From Elephas maximus indicus (Eukaryota > Chordata > Mammalia > Proboscidea > Elephantidae), in assembly GCF_024166365.1 (NCBI RefSeq), contig NC_064831.1, positions 50,035,768-50,099,767 of the forward strand: a stretch of 64,000 nucleotides of DNA, written 5' to 3'. Shown here in pieces: positions 1 to 12,228 of this stretch. The position numbers and the translations under genes were made by a program. The notes below the pieces were generated by a model. It searched no databases. It was not told the DNA's origin and saw only the letters and a program-made list of their open reading frames with translations. Every line of letters starts with the position of its first letter. Within the stretch, counting starts at the first letter, position 1.

Positions 1-610
1 TTCCAAGACAGATTTGTTGTTCTTTTGGTAGTCCATGCTATATTCAATATTCTTCTCCAACACCATAATTCCAAGTCATCAATTCTTCTTTCATCTTCCT
101 TTTTCATTGTCCAGCTTTCGCATGCATATGAGGTGACTGAAAACACCATGGATTGGATCAGGCACACCTTAGTCTTTAAAGTGGCATCTTTGCTTTTTAA
201 CACCTTAAAGAGGTCTTTTGCAGCAGATTAGCCCAACGCAATAAATCGATGGATTTCTTGACTGCTGCTCCCATGGGCGTTGATTGTGGATCCAAGTAAA
301 ATTAAATCCTTGACAGCTTCAATCTTTTCTCTTTATCATGATGTTGCTTATTGGTCTAGCTGTGAGGATTTTTGTTTTCTTTATGTTGAGGCGTAATCCA
401 TACTGAAAGCTATAGTCTTTGATCTTCATCAGTAAGTGCTTCAAGTCCTCTTCACTTTCAGCAAGCAATGTTGTGTTATCTACATAATGAGGGTTGTTAA
501 TGAGTCTTCTTCCAATCCTGGTGCCCCATTCTTTATATAGTCCAGCTTCTCGGGTTATTTGCTCAGCATTCCTACACACAGAGTAGGAATGAAAAACCAG
601 GACAATACAA
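1..610 (-). mobile_element. RTE-type LINE fragment (reverse transcriptase end)
   Basis: On the minus strand this encodes a decayed piece of RTE-clade (BovB-like, afrotherian RTE) reverse transcriptase. Positions 319 to about 590 translate to residues around RIGRRLINNPHYVDNTTLL, where the usual YADD/YADN catalytic box has become YVDN. The same protein stretch occurs in the RTE copy at 46.2-48.5 kb (IGRRLINN followed by YADNT). Further stops occur towards position 1. The copy is cut by the window start, so its 3' end is not visible. It is an inactive fossil. Confidence 0.85.
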
Positions 611-1074
611 ATTGAAAGACTATAGACTGCTGCCCACTGATCATACAAAGGGCCCCTGCCTGAAAACGGAGGACAAGGCTTTATGATGCTTTGCATCATA
701 CCGTTGCTCAGGGTCTAAATCTGAAGGCCCGAGCTTTATGAAGATTATCTACCATTTGCATAGAACAGATCATAAGTACTATAGAAGTTCAAAAAAAGAA
801 TAAGTTCTGAAGTGGCAGAGAAGGTAACCTTGGGAGGTGGTGCCGCAGTGGGTCATGAAGTGAAGATAAAGCATAGGGAGCTGGATGGGAAATTAGGAGC
901 TTCCACAGGAAATTTGTCAGTCGGAGATCACACATGATGGCAATTATTTCTTGATGATAAATGGGGCCCGTTGAGAAGAAAATTCTGGGGAAATTTTCTG
1001 GGAACATCTTTCCTCTGCTTCTTATGTTTATGCAAATCCTTTTTAATTTCAGAAAGAAGGAGAAAGGGTAGAAA
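611..1074. other. Intergenic, nothing recognised
   Basis: No gene, RNA or repeat family is recognised here. Short open frames exist but have no recognisable motif. Confidence 0.5.
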
Positions 1075-1151
1075 ATATCCACTCATTCACTCATTAATTC
1101 ATTCAATCAAATATTTGAGTTCATACTACAAGCCAGTCACTGGGTTTCTGA

Positions 1152-1322
1152 GGGGGCCCGATCCACTGGCATCAAGTTGATTCTGACTCATAGTGACCCC
1201 ATAGGGTCCAAATCTGTAAATCTCTATGGAAATAGACTGCCACATCTTTCTCCCGCAGAGCCGCTGGTGGTTTCAAACCACCGAACTTTCAGCAGTTGAT
1301 TGCTTTAACCACTGTGCTTGTG
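1152..1322 (-). repeat. AfroSINE, long form
   Basis: Reverse-orientation afrotherian SINE. The 3' tail core (ttgattctgactcatagtg) is at the left, and the middle module complementary to AGAAAGATGTGGCAG is present. The tRNA-like head is at the right. Confidence 0.85.
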
Positions 1323-1439
1323 GAACTTATAGTCTGGTGGGAGATAGACAATAAACAATAAACAAATCATATGTCATTACAAGTTACTATCGCTATGAAG
1401 GAAATTACAAGGTTCTTTTTTTTTTTTATAAGAAATGGT

Positions 1440-1603
1440 GGAACGCTGATGGCACAGTAGTTAAGGGCTCGGCTGCTAACCAAAGGGTGTGCAGTTCAAA
1501 TCTACCAGCCACTCCTTGGAAACCCTATGGGGCAGTTCTACTCTGTCATACAGGGTTGCTATGAGCTGGAAGTAACTCAATGGCAATGGGGTTTGGTATA
1601 AGA
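1440..1603 (+). repeat. AfroSINE
   Basis: Forward copy. The tRNA-like A-box region (ggcacagtagttaagg) and B-box-like GTTCAAATC are followed by the RTE-like tail (ggttgctatgagctggaag). It is inserted into the old repeat at 1075-2360. Confidence 0.9.
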
Positions 1604-2360
1604 AAGTGTAATGGGAGACTCATTTTGCAATGGCAATTCAGGGGAATCTCTGAGGAAGAGACATTTACACTGAGATCTAAAACATGAAACGAAAGAGAGC
1701 TAGGCCAAGGGCGAGGGGATTAGAGGCAGAAGGCATAGCATACGCAAAGACCCTGAGCAGGGAAGAACTTGGCAATTTCAAGGAGATAAAAGGCCAGTGA
1801 GACTGGAACAAAGTGAGTGAAAGAGTGAAGAAGATAAAACCAAAGAGGGGCCAGAAGAGTGAATGCTCTTAGAGGCCATATTGAAGATTTTGGATTTTGT
1901 CCTAAAAGCAGTGGGCAGCTACTTTAGAACTTTGAGCAAGGAGTAAAATACCTTGAGTGATGCTTTAATAGTGCTCTGGCACCTGGTTTGAAGGTGAGAC
2001 AGAGAGGCTGCAGAGAGGCCAGTGAGCTATTAACACCTTACTCCGAAACATAATGGTGGCTTGGACTAGAGTTGGGGTCGAGGAGAAGAAGAAAAGTGGA
2101 CAGATTTGAGAGCTATTTGGGATGTAGAAATGACAAAACTGGATGTAGAATTGAGGGAGAGGAAGAACTCAAGAATTACTTCTAGATTTCCGGTTCAAGC
2201 AACAGGTGGGTCAAGGTGTCAATAACTGAGGTGGGATAGACCAGGGGAATAGCAGACAGGGTGGGATAGCAAGAGTTCAGTTTGGACATTTTAACAAGTT
2301 GGTTTGTCTCATTATGTGAGCCATATGGCCTGAAGATCAGGAGAGAGGTCAAGGCTACCG

Positions 2361-3585
2361 TTAAATACTGAAGGGAAAAAAGAGTGAACAAATACATTCA
2401 CATGGATACTTTTGGCAGTTTCTTGTTTATATTAATCATTTACTCATTTTATGGAATTGTGAAATGGTCTAGATTACAGACAACCAAGAATTCTAATAGA
2501 AAAACGATAGAGTGTTAATTTCATGGGTGGGTTTGGTTTCGTATTGTTCCAATACGGCAACAAGGCACAGGCTCAGTCAACCCTTTCCAGCACTCTCAGT
2601 TAAAATGTAAATCCTTTAAACACAGATAAAGCCACCCTTTTTATTTTTGCCTGAGCTGACATTTGATACACATTTCATTCTCATTGAGTCCTCAATAAGT
2701 TACTAGTATTAAGGTGTTCGCAAACACATTAATAGAAAAAAAAATTTGGAAAGAAATACACCAACATTAACAGCAGTAGATAGTCAGGTAATACTTGATT
2801 TTTACGTTCTTTATTTTATTTCCAAATGTTTGAAAAAATGTATTAGTTTTATGTTATTGCCTTGGGGTACTATGAATCTTTCTAGCTCATGCTCTGATTA
2901 AAAAATAAAGACACAATTATTACGAAAACTAACTGGAAACTGGAACTACTAAATCCAGTGACACATCTATTGAGCCAATGAGTTGTTTTTGTGAGTAAAG
3001 GACAACTTGATCTTTTTATTTTCATCTTTGTAATGGTACATTACTGCCTCCGTAGCTCCCTACCACTTTATTTTTAACGAATGGCATGCATCCCTCTTCT
3101 TTCTTTCTACCTAAGGAATTATAAATAAATAAACCAACAAAGAGATTGTGCGTGTGTGTGCATGCGTGTTCACATGGGTGCATACCAACTTCTGCACATA
3201 ACCAGCCGTTTGCAAGCTAAAACATAAAATACTTTGACAGTATTTATAATAATTGTTTATGGCAATGTTTACACCATGTCAAAATATTCAGTCATTTATC
3301 TAAAAAACGCAACGAAATTGTTGCTAGGCATTGTTTAGCAGAGCAACTGACTGGGGGATTCCCCCATTCTTTATCCAAATGCTCTCGAAGCGTCATCACT
3401 GTGTAGTATGTGGGCTTCCACCCGTCAGCATGACCCGTTTGCAACAGTCCCGTTAGTAACATCATCTCTGTAAATGGGTTGAGTCTACTTAGCACTTTCC
3501 TAGACCTTCTCTCATTTGATCCTCCCCCCGTGAGACAATCAGTAATGCCCACTCAGGATCTCTCTGTGCCTTAAAAAAAAAAAAA
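2361..3585. other. Intergenic unique DNA with a TG-rich tract
   Basis: AT-rich sequence without a recognisable gene. A short alternating TG/TGCA tract lies near 3146-3180. Nothing else is identified. Confidence 0.5.
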
Positions 3586-3742
3586 CTAAACTCATTGCTG
3601 TCAAGTTGATTCCAACTCATAGTGACCCAACAGTACAGAGAACTGCCCCATAGCGTTTCCAAGGAGTGGCTGATGGATTTGAACTTCCAACCTTTTGGCT
3701 AACAGCCTTCGCTCTTAACAACTGCACCACCAGGGCTCCTTC
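3586..3742 (-). repeat. AfroSINE
   Basis: Reverse copy running from tail (gtcaagttgattccaactca) to tRNA-like head (caccaccagggctcc). It follows an A-rich run at about 3571-3585. Confidence 0.9.
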
Positions 3743-4050
3743 TGCACCTCAGTTGATTGCAAAATGGGGATGATGTTATCGACCTTGCAGGGTGCTCATC
3801 TGGGCCCAGAGGCAGGATGTAGTTCAGCACACAGCCTATGGGGTAAGAGAGACCTGGGGACCTAGCGCCAGCTCTGCCGCTGACTGACTGTGAGTTCAGG
3901 CCAGCACTTCACCTCTTTAAGTTCCCAGCTCTTTGTCACAGGGGCTATTCCAGGGATGATGATAATAATAGTGCCTGCCTCAGGGGGTTGAGATGCCCTG
4001 TGCCTAGCTTATCGCAAGTGACTGATAAATCACAGGTATCTTTATGCTTG
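3743..4050 (+). repeat. MIR fragments
   Basis: Two MIR-like pieces. One matches the MIR 3' part (aaaatggggatgatg, 3763 onwards). The other matches the MIR core (gctctgccgctgactgactg and the following cacctctttaagttccc, about 3870-3930), followed by another 3' part with gataataatagtgcctgcct. Confidence 0.7.
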
Positions 4051-4076
4051 GTCAGAAACACCGTGAGCATAAGTAA

Positions 4077-4286
4077 AACACCAGTTGCCACTGAGTCGGT
4101 TCCCCATCAAAGCAACCCACCCCATGCGTGTCAGATGAGAACTGTGCTTCACAGCATTTTTAGTGGCCGATTTTTTTTTTCAGAAATATATCACCAGGCC
4201 TTTCTTCTGAGGCACCTCTGGGTGGACTCAAACTGTCACTTTTAGGTTAGCAGCCAAGTGCTTAACCCTTTGTGTCATAGTAGACC
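4077..4286 (-). repeat. Composite AfroSINE subfamily with RTE 5'-like module
   Basis: Reverse copy. The tRNA-like head (ggttagcagccaagtgctta) is at the right and a degenerate tail at the left. The middle contains cagaaatatatcaccaggcc, which closely resembles the reverse complement of RTE 5' sequence at about 8345-8385 in this same window. A forward copy of the same subfamily is at 14408-14606. Confidence 0.75.
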
Positions 4287-4904
4287 CTTATGACTATTTC
4301 GTTAATGAAGCTACCGAAACGCCGAAAGGTTAAAGGATACACTGAGTGATCACATGACTAATGGGCGGCAGTGGACTCACGAGAACCCCTGCTTTTTACT
4401 CCTAACCTATATTTTCCTCCTGTAGCCTACAGGGCCAGGGCCAAAGCTGCTGTACTTGAGCACACACACGTACTCCTAACAAATGTGTGGTGGGATTGTG
4501 GTAACTTTCCAAATGTCTCCAGCCCCAGAATCCCAACTGACACCACTTGAGCCTGCCCCCTTCTTACCCCATCCCCTGAGTGAAGGAACTGTGGAGAATT
4601 AACCAGATTTTTCTTCTCTGAAACACCAAGAAAAAATACTGACTATTGGCCATTCTCGTGCAAAATAAACATCCTAGAAATAGGTTGTTGCCATTGCTAA
4701 AAATTCAGTGTAATTTTGTCCACATTCCATTAATAAATGGGGGCGGGGGCTTGTCATGGATGGCTTTGCTTTTTACTCTGTATTTCACAAAATAATGAAG
4801 ACATTATTTTAAAATTAAAAAATAATACAAGCAATGGCTTGGAAATCATACGAATGGAATATGGAGGTGCTACTAATTATTTGAGCAAATGGCCAATAAA
4901 AAAT
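4287..4904. other. Intergenic unique DNA
   Basis: No gene recognised. The part around 4320-4360 may be more MIR debris, but it is too weak to call. Confidence 0.45.
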
Positions 4905-5112
4905 AAAACACTGAACATTTATACCTGCCAGGCACTTTGCAAGGCACTCCTTGTAGGCATCCCGGGGTGGGTATTGCTATCATTATTTTATAGACGAGAA
5001 TCGTGAGGCTCTGAAAGGTTAAATAACTTGCCCAAAGACACAACCAACAAATGGTAGAGCTGGGATTTGAATGCAGATCACCTGACTTTGAATCCAAAGC
5101 CCATTCCTTTTC
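4905..5112 (+). repeat. MIR SINE
   Basis: Clear MIR. The order is a 'gccaggcactttgcaaggc' segment, 'tattttatagacgagaatcg', then the core 'ggttaaataacttgccca' and 'gagctgggatttgaatgcag'. Confidence 0.9.
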
Positions 5113-5540
5113 GTCATAGCTGCCTTTTAGACGTGACTGAGAATAGTGTTACATACGTGGGGGAAGAGTCTCACACGTTGAAAAGCAGACTGGACCCAAT
5201 CATGACAGCCGAGCTCACCTCTCCGCCTGCCGTTAAATGCCCGTGTGGCCTTAAAGAAGTAACTTAAGTATTGAAACCCTTGGTTTTCTTCTGCTGAAGT
5301 AGCCGAGCTCAAAGAACCCTTTATTTCTAAAAGTGTATGGTTCTATTTGTTTGCATTTTTTCATTTTCACATTTAACCACTGTACTTTATTGTGTAGATC
5401 TGTAGGTTCTGAAGAATACTCCAGAAAGAGCTAGTAATTTGGAAAGAAGCAAATTAACTTGGTTGGGGTGTTATATGAAGTTTCCAAACATTATTGGGGT
5501 GCTAAGTTAAAAATTAGCGTAAAATAGCAAGGGTGTGGTA
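5113..5540. other. Intergenic unique DNA
   Basis: Nothing recognised. Open frames on both strands here are short and overlap each other. Confidence 0.45.
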
Positions 5541-6130
5541 TTCTCAAATTTGGGGAGGGTAGGTAAATTAGTACGATCTTTTTTGAGGGCAGTTTGGCAG
5601 TATCTATAAAATCAAAGGCAGCAAATCCACTTCTGGAAATTACCCTACAGCTGCAAGACTATTCTACAGCCCTATCTGTCCATGTGTGCAAAGACGTGCG
5701 TACAAGGGTATTCTCTGCAGCATCGTGTGTAACCGTAAAGGATTAACAGCAACCAAGGTGCCATTAATAGGGGACTGGTTATATAAATTAAGGTACATGC
5801 ACACTGTGTAACGGTATGCAGCTATTAAGAAAAATGAGGCAGGCGATGTGTTCTTTCATGAAAAGCAGACAAGGTATATCGCTAATGTTTTAGTATTCTA
5901 CTACACGTGGGGTATGCCATATGTGCGCGTGTGGGCATGGAGTCCCGCTGGAAGGACAAAGAAGAAACTGGTAATAGCAGCCACCTCTGGAGAGAGGAGC
6001 TGGGGACTCAGGGGATGAGGTGAGAAGACGACTTTCTGTTTGGTACTGTTTATTTTATTTTCACCATGCATACTAATTCGATGGCTGGAGGATGGATGGA
6101 CAGGTGGATGGACAGGGTGAGGAGAAAGAT
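5541..6130 (+). mobile_element. Old L1 3' end fragment
   Basis: Matches the pattern of the last part of mammalian L1 ORF2 and its 3' UTR in decayed form (cttctggaaattacccta, ggtgccattaatagggga, tatgcagctattaag). No intact frame. Confidence 0.7.
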
Positions 6131-6212
6131 CAAAGTCAATAAAGGAACCGTGGTTGTTCTATAAAATCAGAGCAAGAAACAACTTGCCCTGCTGGTACAT
6201 ACAACCTCTAAC

Positions 6213-6408
6213 CAAGACTTGTTGTTAGGCACTGTGGAATCGATTCCAACGCATAACAATCTCACATGACAGAATAGAACTGCCCTATAGGGTTTTCTAG
6301 GCTGTGATCTTTATGGAAGCAGATTTTATCTCACAGAGACTCTGGGTGAGTTCAAGCCGACAACCTTTCAGTTAGCGGCTGAACGCTTAAGTTTCACCAC
6401 CAAGACTG
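6213..6408 (-). repeat. AfroSINE, long form
   Basis: Reverse copy with tail (ggaatcgattccaacgcata), middle module (ggctgtgatctttatggaag) and degraded tRNA-like head (cgcttaagtttcaccacc). Confidence 0.85.
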
Positions 6409-6439
6409 TGTGTATGTAATCAATACAACATGCACAGCT

Positions 6440-6700
6440 TAGGTACCAGCAGTAAAAGCAGTCCTGACCATCACGCAAATGTTCTATGTACATCATTTCA
6501 CTTAATCTACATGCCATGACCACAGGGGAGCACATTATTGCACATAAGCAAATATCCCCTCACAGATGGATACATTGAGGTTCAGAGAGGGGAAGTAACT
6601 CACCCCAGGGCACACAGCTTACAAGAGGCAGCATTATGTTTTGAATTCAGGTCTGATGATTATAAAGCCATTAACCCTATTCATCCCGGATTAAAATATC
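6440..6700 (+). repeat. MIR SINE
   Basis: MIR-type sequence with 'ggttcagagaggggaagtaa', 'gcacacagcttacaagagg' and 'ttgaattcaggtctgatg' in the expected order. Confidence 0.8.
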
Positions 6701-8212
6701 TAAGTGATATTACAAATAGCACAATTTTATACAAAATGAACTTTACCCATTGTTAAAACTGTGGAAAAATACACTCCACAGCAGTATTCACTCCAGGTTT
6801 TGCGTTCTCACTAAATAAAAATGGTCAGCTCATTCCAGACATGTTTCAAAGATCAGAAAGTTTGTACTTTATCCCTGGCTGGCCAGGCCCACAATATCCA
6901 GGATAGACTCCTTCAGTAAAGTTCACCCCATCCCCCATGAATTCTGCTCCTGTTTTACCTGCCACGTGAGACTGGGGACTGGTGGGTGAGCAGCAAACTG
7001 GGTGGGGCCCCTCTCAAGCAGCGGTCCCTTGCTGACCCTGTCTGGCACCAAGGTCCCGCAATGCCGAATGTGCGGTGCTCGTGGACGGCCTGACAGCTAC
7101 TCGTTATTTCCTGAACCGGCCTCCAAGAGCTGGAGCATAAAAGAGGCTGTTTCAAACCCCAGGATCCTCTCTGGTCTGTGCTGTAGGCACAGGGATGCGG
7201 CAGCAGCTGCGGAATCAGGAAGCTCCTGTCAGGGACCTGAAAGGACTTTGATAAAAGCAGCCACAAAAAAGCCCTCAGCTGCCTCCAGGAAGGCACGTAA
7301 GCACATCCCTGGCCACCCCAGGCAGCCGCACCAGCGCAATTACCAGCTCACCTGAGCTCCCCGCCAGCCCCGTGCACTTTCCCCTCTAAACATTTTTTAT
7401 TTTATTGGATGCTCTAAATTGCTTTGACGGAGCTAGCTAGCTGCGCCAGATAAACTTGTTCTCTAGGGCTGGGTTAATTTTAACATAAGCTTCCCAAAAC
7501 TGCCTGGATGTTAAACTCCAGGCAACTAACTCAGATCCATGCTTTAAAAAAAAAAAAAATTTCCCCCCTTTGGCTTAGCAACACTACACGTTCTTGCGAA
7601 GCAACTGTGAATATTCAAATACTGTAATTGGAGATGATTTACATTGTTTTGAATTAACTAAAATTCCATTGTTAAGCACAAATACTGCTCACTAAATCAT
7701 CAGGCTTTTAATAGGTCCACGTGAGCAGGTTACCAAGCAGGCTAGGATTTATGACGCTCCTGGGGAGCTGACCACTGTCTTACGCTTCCTGCTGCTAGGT
7801 AATACGCATGACACATTTCTGGACACTAATTCATTATTTAATAGTAACAGGATGCAAAAACAGAGTTCAAAATGAGGCCGGCAAAGGAGGTATGAAAGTT
7901 TTATTAATCCATGGCTAATCAAAGGCCAGTGGAAGGCAGAGAATGGTGGCATTTACAGACCATATCGAATGTGAATAAATTAAATTTTTGTTTCCTAAAA
8001 TCTTACTAATAGGATATATTCAACTTGAAACATTTCTGCTTTTAATTACAGAAGCAGGCAGTTTGGAGCAGGTTTCCAGCTGGACTTTTACTTAAAAGCT
8101 AAGACTTTGCATCAAGGATCACATAAACCCTGTCATCAGCTGCTGTTTCATATATGATCAATTATATAACAAGTCAGCCCCCAGTAAAATGACAACATTA
8201 TTTATTTCCCCC
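6701..8212. other. Repeat-free intergenic DNA, possible conserved element
   Basis: No recognisable repeat. The stretch 7380-7740 is compositionally quiet and carries clustered transcription-factor-like words (agctagctagctg, ccacgtgagcag with a CACGTG E-box, tgtgaatattcaaat). The overlapping open frames at 6955-7355 lie on opposite strands and show no family motif. Confidence 0.45.
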
Positions 8213-8400
8213 ATGCATCTGTCAGTTTGTTGTGCTGTGGGGGCTTGCGTGTTGCTGTGATGCTGGAAGCTATGCCACCGGTACTCAAATATCAACAGGG
8301 TCACCCATGGTGGACAGGTTTCAGCTGAGCTGACAGACTAAGACAGACTAAGAAGAAGGACCCAGCAGTGTATTTCTGAAAGGACTTAGCCAGTGAATCA
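8213..8400 (+). mobile_element. RTE LINE 5' end fragment
   Basis: Carries sequence that I recognise as the 5' untranslated start of the elephant-type RTE (gtgggggcttgcgtgttgct, ggtcacccatggtggacagg, aagaaggacccagcagtg). It is truncated after roughly 190 bp and carries no coding frame. Part of it reappears inside the composite SINEs at 4077-4286 and 14408-14606. Confidence 0.7.
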
Positions 8401-9640
8401 TCAGAAAGTCAATCATTAGAAAGTTATTTTCTCGAAAAAAACTAAGAGCGTAACATAGCAGGTGGCCTATGGCCCTCATGGAAAACCACTTCTACACTTT
8501 GACAGCTCAGTTATGCAGCAAATCAGCGAGAGGCAAGAAGGAGAGCTTGAAGTACAAGCAAAGGAGAACATTGAGAAAGACCTAGAAACCTGGAGTCTGG
8601 GGGAAGAATCACTCTCTTGACTTACTTCAGCAGTATATGTTGGGAAAATATTTTCTCCAATCTCTAAGCTGAAACAGAAGGAAATAAAGATATTGAAAAC
8701 ATAAACCTCTCTCCATTCCAGAACCCTAAGCATATTCTCTTGCTCAAAGCATTTTTTAGCCATCATCTAGTTTTGACCTAGGAACCTTACCTGAGTATTG
8801 TTCCATACTGAAGGCGAGAAAGGGATTGTAGGATTATCCATGGCACTGTTTTCCAGAGGATAAGCTAAAGGAGCTTTTGGATATGAGGAGGTTTTATATT
8901 AAAGCAAGGTTCCATGGTTAAATGAGTTTGGGGGATGGTGGATTAAACAAAGCTGTGTAAACATGTATCTTTACTTTAGGGTCTCTCACAGTCTTTAATG
9001 CTTTCATGGACATTGTAAAACTCCAAGAGGAGGTTATAGCATGTGGTATTTCCCAAATTATTTCATCTTGGAAATTTTTACCGAGAAGAAAGAAGACTGG
9101 TGTATCACAGAACTAAATTTAGGAAACACCAATGTGACAGTGACATTCCTCCCTGGAAGGTCTCCAATGCTGCCTCCCCGACCCCTGTCCACTATCCATT
9201 GATAGAAGCCCACCCCCATCTGTACCTCAGGGACTTTACTGTCAACTTTAACGTCTACACATGTACACAATAACACACACATACAAACTTTAATCACCAA
9301 TGCCTTAGCCCCTAACCCTGAAGAGCTGGAAAACATCTGTTAGTCCACTCAGGAGAAATAACAGCTTTTAAAACTGGAGAAATGGACATTGTTAGAAGAT
9401 GGAGATTTTGACTTATTTTATAAGGGTAAGCGCTCAGAGGACAGAGCCTGGGATGGTGGTAAATGTTTTGTGATCATTGTAAGGTTTACAAACTCTCCAT
9501 CACTATTTAACCAGATATCCATAAGAATCAGACAAAAAAAAAAAAAAATGCTCCCCACCCCCAAGGTCACAGCTGTATTTGACACAGCAGTGTGTTACGT
9601 GTTCAAAAAAGCTCTGAAGATCTATGAAAAAACAACTAGA
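8401..9640. other. Intergenic unique DNA
   Basis: No gene or repeat family recognised. The opposite-strand open frames at 9043-9336 overlap each other and have no motif. Confidence 0.45.
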
Positions 9641-11965
9641 GCTGATAAGTTTACTAAGGCTGGTATTAAAAATCATGATGTTTCTATATATTAGCAATAA
9701 ACAGTTGGATATTTAAAAAGTAAAATTTTTTTAAAAGGCAAAAATAAAATACTTAGGGATAAAACTAACAAAACAGATTTACATTCTGAAAACAACTAAA
9801 CATTAATGAGAGAAATGGAAAAAAAAAGATCTAAATAAGTAGAAGAACATAACAAGTTCATGGGTTAGAAAACTCAATATTGTTAAAATGTCAATTCTCC
9901 TCAAATTGATCTTTATAATCAACAAAATCCAAGTCAAAGTCTAAGCAGAGTTTTTGGTAGAAATAGACAAGTTTATTCTAAAATTTATATGGAAAAGCAG
10001 AAGAACAAAATTGGAGGATTCAGATTACTTGATTTCAAGACATTATAAAGCTACAGTAATCCACAGTGTAGTATAGGCATAAGGAAGACATATAGGCCAA
10101 TGGATAGAATAGAAAGTCCGTAAGTAAACCCACATGAATATAGTCATTTTATAATCGATAAACATGCCAAGGTAATTCAAAGGAGAAAGGATAATCTTTT
10201 CAACAAATGATGAGAAAACAACTAAATGCAATTGAATGTCAAAAAATGAATCTTGATCTCTTCTTTCTAGCATATATAAAAATTACCTTGATAAAGGACT
10301 GTCTACATGAACCAGAGCCTCCTCCACCCTGAGACTAGAAGAACTAGATGGTGCCAAGCTACCACTACTGAACAACCTGAATGTAATAGATGAACCTTGA
10401 AAAAAAAGGAGAAAAATGTGAAGAAGAACTTCAAATTCTTAAAGAATCCATACGTACTGGGCCTGTTGAGGATGGAGGAGTCCCTGAGACTATGGCCCTG
10501 AGTTGCTCTTCAAACCTTGAATTGAAAGTATTCCCTGAAGTCACCTTCAAACTAAGTAACAGTTTAGCCCAAAGAGTAAAGATTGCCACCCTTGAGTACT
10601 GTGCTACTTAAAAAAAATATTATCTATATAAGACCAAAGGGTCAACAGCTATTTTTAAAGCATAGATGAGAAGGTTGCAGGGGAGGGGGAGGCAGGGAGT
10701 AAACAGAAGTGAAACAACTAGAACAGAAATAAGGAGAATGTTGAGACAATGTGAAGAATATAACCAATGTCGCTGATCATTACACCTCGAAACAGTGAAA
10801 TGGGAACGGGTTTTGCTGTGTATACTTTCACCAAAAATAAAATCAAATTGAAAATAATTAACTTGAGATGGATCATAGACATAAATGCAAAACATAAAAC
10901 TTCCAAAGGAAACAGAGGGAAATCTCGATGGCCGAAGATTTCTTAGGACACAAAAAGCATGAACCATAAAAGAAAAAATTGATAAATTACACTACTAGAG
11001 TAAAAAAAACTTTTGTTCTTCTAAAGACTCAGTTATAGAAATGAATCAACAAGCTACAGACTGGGAGAAAATATTTTCAAAACAAATATCTTATAAGGAA
11101 CTTGTATCCAGAAAATGTACAGAACTCCTATAACTCAATAAAAACAAAGCAAACAACCCAATTTTGGAAATTTGAACAGGTACTTCACCAAAAAAGAGAT
11201 GTGATAGTGGATAGATACATAAATCACTAGAAAAACACAAATTAAAACTACAATGAGACACCATTATATATACACCAGAATGGCTAAGCATTCAAAAGTC
11301 CAAAAAGAAGAAGGTTGGGTGAGGAGGTGGGACAACTCGGACTCTCTTGCATTTCTGGTGGGAATGCAAAATGGCATAGTCACTTTGGAAACACACTTGG
11401 TGGTCTCTTACAAAGTCAAAACACGTTTACCATATCATATAGCAATCCCACTCCTAGGTATCTATCCAAGAGAAATGCAAACACATAGCCACAGAAAAAC
11501 GTATTTAATGTTCATAGCAGCTTTTTACAGCATTGCCACAAACTAGAAATCTAAGAGTCTTTTAAAGGGTGAACGGATAAACAAGTTGTAGTACACCCAT
11601 ACAACGTATTGCTATTCAGCAATAAAAGGAACAAACTCTGATACAGCCAACAACATGGATGAATCTCAGACATACTACCACTGAAAGATGCCAGACACAA
11701 AAGGTTACATACTATATGATTCTTGAAGATCCAAAACTATAGGGACATAAATTTGATCAGTGTTTGCCAGGGGTTAGGAGTAGTGACAGAGGACTGACTA
11801 CAGAGGGGCAGGTGGGAAATTTTAGGAATCACAGAAATAACTCTACATCCTGACTGTGACGACGGTAACAGGACTCTGTACATTAATCAAAACTCCTTGA
11901 ACTGTACAAATCAAAAGGTTGAATTTACTACATGTAAATCATACTACAATAACCCTGATTTAAAG
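9641..11965 (+). mobile_element. Old L1 (ORF2 3' half) split by a nested L1 3' end
   Basis: Decayed L1 ORF2 sequence in the sense orientation. It contains the RT-thumb and C-terminal stretches as broken frames. Near the end, around 11320-11480, are remnants of a GGxxTHxxWEC-like region (tctggtgggaatgcaaaatg) and the 'ccactcctaggtatctatcc' block. The segment at about 10288-10860 is a separate insertion. Many stops, so inactive. Confidence 0.85.
10288..10860 (+). mobile_element. L1 3' UTR-type insertion nested in the older L1
   Basis: Resembles an L1 3' UTR. It starts with 'ctgagactagaagaactag', close to 'ctgagaccagaagaactag' in the young L1 3' UTR at about 44569-44587, and ends near a 'caccaaaaataaaatcaa' tail. 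Likely target duplication: aattaccttga at the left and aattaacttga at the right, one mismatch. Confidence 0.65.
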
Positions 11966-12064
11966 AGAGGGCATATGTTCATACTTGCTTTGGCTTATCG
12001 TACGTTTTATCTACACATCCATGTAACTAACCATTCTACAATTTAGTGATACGAAGCATTTTAC

Positions 12065-12228
12065 AGAAACCCTGTTGGTGCAGTGGTTAAGAGCTACAGC
12101 TACTAACCAAAAGGTCAGCTGTTCAAATCCATCAGGCGCTCCTTGGAAACCCTATGGAGGCAGTTCTACTCTGTCCTGTAGGGTCGCTATGAGTCAGAAT
12201 CCACTCGACGGCAACAGGTTTTTTTTTT
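12065..12228 (+). repeat. AfroSINE
   Basis: Forward copy with head (ccctgttggtgcagtggtta), B-box-like GTTCAAATCC and tail (gtcgctatgagtcagaatc), ending in a T-rich run. Confidence 0.92.

Larger units (their letters stand above)
1075..2360 (+). repeat. Ancient L2-era interspersed repeat split by two AfroSINEs
   Basis: The pieces at 1075-1150, 1324-1436 and 1605-2360 read as one old mammal-wide repeat. They contain the typical order of a Tcattcaa/tttgag start, an 'acttatagtctggtgggag' segment, 'agacatttacactgagatc' and 'tggattttgtcctaaaagc'. The two AfroSINEs sit between the pieces. Family assignment to L2 or a related element is from memory of the consensus and is uncertain. Confidence 0.5.

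Noticed and set aside
6955..7355. Pair of roughly 115-codon frames on opposite strands
   Set aside because: Mutually antisense, no domain, and no splice or promoter context.
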